A stretch of 64,000 nt of DNA from positions 477,501 through 541,500 of the forward strand of contig JAMWET010006938.1 in NCBI GenBank assembly GCA_024036415.1, in the 5' to 3' direction. The notes under the pieces are model-generated. The model saw only the letters and a list, made by a program, of their open reading frames with translations, searched no databases and was not told the origin of the DNA. Shown here piece by piece: positions 59,851 through 64,000 of the stretch. This stretch comes from Prochilodus magdalenae. Taxonomy: Eukaryota; Chordata; Actinopteri; Characiformes; Prochilodontidae. Position numbers and translations under genes: made by a program. The stretch's first letter is position 1. Each line of letters starts with the position of its first letter.

Positions 59851-61755
59851 AGCTGTGTGTGATGATGCAATGCACAAGGCACGGGAAAACCACTACCTAC
59901 TGCACTGATAGATCCCTAATGACGAGACTGATAACCAGATAGCTTACCCAATATCAACAAAGACCAGTACCCGAAACGAGTTAGCACTAGCAACCTGTAC
60001 CTGTTAGGGCCAGGGACTGAGTTCAGTACTAGTACCAGTACCAGTCCACCATCTCCACTGAGCAAATTTATTGTGGTTTGTGTAACTGCCATGCACAATG
60101 ACAAGCCCCTAACTCAAGAAGGGCTTGATAAACCCCTTTTCTGTGTGACCACGTGGAGCCAGCCATTTTGAATAGCTCGGCAAACTGACCTGTCGGATAA
60201 GACTGGCACTGGTGGATATTGCGGCCACGGATTCCAGTCACAGCAAGGTCCATCCCTGCATCACTCTGCCCCATAATGACTTTTGTCCGAAAGCTGTCTG
60301 GGTATCCTTCAAGCTCCTTACGGATTGCTCCAGTGTCAGAATGCATATGAACTGATAGCGACAGACTAGTTGCCATTTTAGATGAATATGTATGTTGATA
60401 AGACACCAACCTGGACCTTGAACCTTGAACTGTAATTCCTCTACCCGCAAATACATCCACAACTCTCTAGACTTCAGAAGGCGACTCTCTGCTGCACACA
60501 TTCCTTCCTGTTTAGCACCGAAACCGTTTCCGAGTGTGAAGTCACTACAAACCGTCTAATCTTGAGGAACTTGAGGAAGCATTCTTTTTTTTTTTCTCTT
60601 ATGTTTATTTTTCTGTAATAATATCAGTTATCGAGAGGTAATACGCACTAATAACAAAGAACTGGGACAGATTTCTATGTAAAATGTACAGACCCCCTTG
60701 CATTGCATATGGTCATATGCGTCTCACGTTTTTTGATATACTTTTCCCTGCGTATGTGTTTGTGTAGAACTTAGACCAATCCAGAAACTGTGCTGGTCCT
60801 CCATACTATTACCCCCATATTACCACTAGGAGTGACCAACCCGCACCCACACACACACATACATACATAAACACACATGCGTTCACACAGCAATGCACAC
60901 AGACTTCTTATTTATAACCAAATAACACCACACCAACACTCTTCTTGTTTGAGGCATCATCACTCTGATTTTGTTTCCGATGCAAAGCTCTCTTTCTGTT
61001 TCCACATTGTGTCGATCTCGTCCAAGAGAAGGGAAAAAAACGACTGCAGAAGAAACAGCAGGTTTGAGCGCTCCTATTCCACATGCTCCAGATCGTTCCA
61101 GGTATCACAGATTCAAACACTGATCATATCGAGATAGTGGGAGTTCACTGGATGCCCTACAGACAGGCTAAATTGGTATCATCGGATGTCTATTATAATG
61201 TATTCACCTAGCAGGTCGTTCTTGACAGAGGACAGGACGATGGAAAAGGTGTGCAGGGACAGGTGCCCCACAAGGTTGAGCAGAAAGAGTAAAAACGTCG
61301 AAAGCTGTTTCCCAGTACATGAGCAGACTGATCAGGTAGGACCTACTTTAGCGCTGTTGGAGAGGATGCAGGGTGAAGATGGGCTCTTCTGTTTTTCTAA
61401 ACCTGTTTACTCTTTCTCAAAGCGAGATTTCTTGTAGCTTGCACATCTACTTCCTTTATTTCCCAGAGAACAATGACTGCATATCTATTCCCATGAGGTG
61501 CTTTTACAGATCTGAATAATGGTCGGATCATCGGTAGAGGAGAGGAGAGGTTTTAAAAAAACTGATCGGCACTGAGACCTTTTTTATCATTATGATTATT
61601 ATTATTACCATCAATATTGTTATTATGATTATTATGATATCTATGGAATTATTATTTATTCTTTTCATATGCATTCTAAATTGAATGAACTCATAACTAA
61701 TATTTGTTGTAACAGTGAAAGTTGTTTGCCAACAAATAAAATGACTGAATTAATA
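59851..61755 (+). other. adgrl3: adgrl3 3' untranslated region (approximate end)
   Basis: This region follows the stop codon with no further latrophilin coding potential; open frames here are short and unrecognised. The end is set by the AATAAA at 61735 and nearby GT-rich sequence. It includes a CA-rich patch (60848-60890) and, at about 60610-60707, a segment with a diverged copy inside the preceding intron. No transposon was recognised inside it, unlike the surrounding intergenic DNA, which fits transcribed UTR. The UTR may be longer or use earlier sites. Confidence 0.6.
61735..61740 (+). terminator. Candidate poly(A) signal AATAAA
   Basis: A canonical AATAAA lies about 1.9 kb after the stop codon. 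A GT-rich stretch (61766-61800: ttttgtgg, tttgtggggtttgg) follows at the distance expected for a downstream cleavage element. Cleavage near 61755 is inferred. Confidence 0.55.
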
Positions 61756-61940
61756 TTTAGAACATTTTGTGGACTGTAAGTTTGAATTTGTGGGGTTTGG
61801 CAAGTTATGGAGAAATGTCACATGGTAAAATTGGAATTTCAACATGAACAGTGAGGATACTAGTGGCCCAGCTAATGCGAGAACAGCTGGTCAAGCAACC
61901 AATAGGTTATACCAAAGCAGGTGAGATGATTACAAAGCTA

Positions 61941-62640
61941 CACTATATTTCCAAAAGTAGACGCTCGTCTGCCTTCACATACATGTGAACTTGAATGACA
62001 CGCCATTCTTAATCCATAGGGTTTAATATGATGCTGGCCCACCCTCTGCAGCTACAACAGCTTCAACTCTTCTGGGAAGGCTTTCCACAAGCTTTGGGAA
62101 TGTGTTTATGCAAATTTTTGACCATTCTTCCAGAAACACATTTGTGAGGTGACACTGATGTTGGACGAGAAGGCCTGGCTCTCAGTCTCCGCTCTAACTC
62201 ATTCTAAACATGTTTCATTGGGTTGAGGTCAGGACTCTGTGCAGGCCAGTCCAAGTTCTTCCTTGTCTTTATGGAGCTTGCTTTGTGCACTGCTACGCAG
62301 TCATGTTGGAACAGGACGGGGCCGTCCCCAAACTGTTCCCACAAAGTTGGGAGCATGAGGTTGTCCAAAATCTCCTGGTTTGCTGAAGCAATAAGAGTTC
62401 CATTCACCTAAGGGGCCGAGCCCAACTCCTGAAAAGCAACCCCACACCATAATCCCCCCTCCACCAAACTATACACTTGACACAATGCAGTCAGACAAGT
62501 ACCAACTGTCAAACCTAGACTTGTCAATTGGATTGCCAGACAGAGAAGCGTGATTCGTCACTCCAGAGGACTAATCTAAAGGCCACATGGGGTCTGTAGC
62601 GATTGACTCGAAAGTTGGCGATCTCTGTGCACTTTTTTTG
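61941..62640 (-). mobile_element. Tc1/mariner relic with internal deletion
   Basis: The left terminus is cactatatttccaaaagtag (61941-61960). Minus-strand bases 62407-62204 read MNGTLIASANQEILDN..., FQHDCVAVHKASSIKT and NLDWPAQSPDLNPMKH, the Tc1 transposase region holding the second catalytic Asp and the SPDLNP motif. Further upstream transposase sequence (GGGGIMVWGCFSG type) lies near 62430-62460 but contains stops. The sequence jumps near 62570 and stops around 62640 with no matching right terminus. It is inactive. Confidence 0.75.
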
Positions 62641-63519
62641 CATACTAGTTTACAGGAGTGTAAGGTTTAACATGAGGTGATGAGTGTTAGTTCATCTGTC
62701 ATTTTCTCAACATGGGCCTTGTGGGGTAAATTATGACACTAGTCGACCCAGTGTCTTACTATAACATCATTAGGTGAACTGCTTTACAGGTTGTATTGTG
62801 GCAATATTGCATAATTTCAATTCTACCAAGAAACTACAAATGGAAAACCAACAGGGGCTCAGCTCCATTGGAAGACTGGAGAAGACCAGCCCATCGAGTG
62901 TCAGGAGGAATGTCTATTCACTCTGCTGCCAAGGCGCAAACGACAACTTTCCCCCTCCCTTATGCTATGTTCCCCCTCTCCTGTGGGCAGCTTACTCCAA
63001 CGGGACGACGTTTTGTTGATGGGTCATGCTGCTAAAGCTGTAGCAGCTCCACAACAACCCTGAATATACATAGCAGTTACTGTCTGTATTAAAATCATGA
63101 ATTGCAAAAACTGACTCGTCATATATACCTCTCCCCTAGTGTTCAGCAAACACTAACAACCCAGATGGTTCACTGGCTTGCTGAGGCACCCTGCTGACTG
63201 TATGTCACTGCTGGTCCACCCTCAGACCACCCAGATTATAGTCCTGCGTACAACGTCTAATTAGTTTTTAATCTCCTCAAACTGCTTCTAAATACACACA
63301 GACTTTTATTTTATAAAATAGACAAATATCAATTAGTAGAAACATGATGACGAGGTGATGATTCAGATGCACTGCGAGTGGAAAATAAGCAACGGAGTAT
63401 ATTTCATTTACTGTGCCTAACCGCCAGTGGGCCGCACGGAAGACACAGAGCAACATGCCAGTTAGCAAATTAAAGCGATGACATGACAAATTTAGCTATA
63501 CATTTTTATAAACTAATTC

Positions 63520-63835
63520 TCTGAGTATAGAGGTTTGGAGCCATGTTGTGCCATTGGTGCTTGCACACAGAGGAATTTGTATTCTGTGTTTAACCCATCC
63601 GTGAAGTGAAACCCCCACATACACACACATACTAGGGTTCAGTGAGGACACAGTGATGGGCAGCTCTATCCATGGCGCCTAGGGAGCAGTTGGGGTTTCC
63701 CATATCACAGCCTCATACCAAGGTGCCTTCCTCAAGAGCACTTCAGTCGTTACTGCTGGTTCAGGTAATTGAACCGGTGACCCACAAGGCTGGTTCTCTA
63801 ACCCTGAACCCACTAACTGACCCCTGTCGTTAGTG
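63520..63835 (-). repeat. Fish SINE-like repeat (tRNA-like minus strand)
   Basis: The blocks tttaacccatccgtgaagtg, ggtgccttcctcaagagcac, ttcagtcgttactgctggtt, ttgaaccggtgacccacaag and ggttctctaaccctgaaccc form a repeat commonly seen in teleosts, from recall. On the minus strand caccggttcaattacc resembles a Pol III B box. A single copy is in the window. Confidence 0.5.
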
Positions 63836-64000
63836 TATTACCCCATTCATTCTACAGTTGAGTTGTTTCTTTACATTCTGGCTGAGTACATTAAAGGTGA
63901 TTAATAGAAATGATATTAAATTCACACTGCAGCTTTAATCACCGGACAGTTAGGAGTGTTCTAAGTCAGGCCTTTAAGGCTCAGCCTCTTTCCATATGTG

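Larger units (their letters stand above)
61756..64000. other. Downstream intergenic region
   Basis: It contains the Tc1 relic and the SINE-like repeat listed separately. The stretch 62645-63515 has only short unrecognised open frames. No second gene is visible. Confidence 0.7.

Noticed and set aside
61941..62640. Functional Tc1 transposase gene
   Set aside because: Stops, an internal deletion and a missing right terminus show that it is a relic.

Overview
The window is vertebrate genomic DNA, almost certainly from a ray-finned fish. Coding sequence is sparse and split into short exons with GT-AG introns. Simple repeats are abundant (CT, GT/CA, GATA, ATATA, AAT), and there are tRNA-derived SINEs, Tc1/mariner and hAT remnants and foldback elements of kinds common in teleosts. 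An otophysan fish would fit the repeat mix, but that is a guess. There is no bacterial, phage or CRISPR content.

One protein-coding gene is visible, on the plus strand: the 3' half of a latrophilin adhesion GPCR, best matched to latrophilin-3 (adgrl3). Thirteen exons between 12713 and 59850 join in one continuous frame: 2507 nt, about 834 residues plus stop. In order they encode the end of the GAIN domain, the GPS cleavage site with its tethered (Stachel) agonist, seven transmembrane helices, and a long cytoplasmic tail ending in the PDZ ligand LVTSL. The latrophilin-3 assignment rests on tail motifs (LPLNGNHGNSY, LEKKILKELT, SESFFPLL, DVYYKSMPNLGSRNH, HLVTSL) that I recall as specific to that paralog. 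The N-terminal lectin, olfactomedin, HormR and early GAIN exons lie upstream of the window. No exon was recognised in positions 1-12712.

Layout: 1-12712 is upstream intron, with a Tc1-like fragment at the window edge, a SINE with a duplicated head, a decayed Tc1 copy, and a hAT-like element whose centre has become a 1 kb, 11-bp minisatellite. From 12713 to 17131 are the GAIN and GPS exons, with a textbook hAT MITE between them. From 17132 to 23305 is an intron holding a 2 kb, 28-bp minisatellite. From 23306 to 45549 are the 7TM exons, with two unusual intronic structures: nested complementary microsatellites at 34314-35122 and a near-perfect palindrome at 38499-38604. From 48841 to 59850 are the tail exons, including a 126-nt cassette exon and an 18-nt microexon that preserve frame. 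The 3'UTR runs from 59851 to about 61755, and the rest is intergenic with a Tc1 relic and a SINE-like repeat.

I see no undescribed multi-gene system. The more interesting material is the splicing architecture of the C-terminal tail, RNA-folding potential inside introns, and satellite birth inside a transposon. All identifications were made by eye; no database search or alignment was run.
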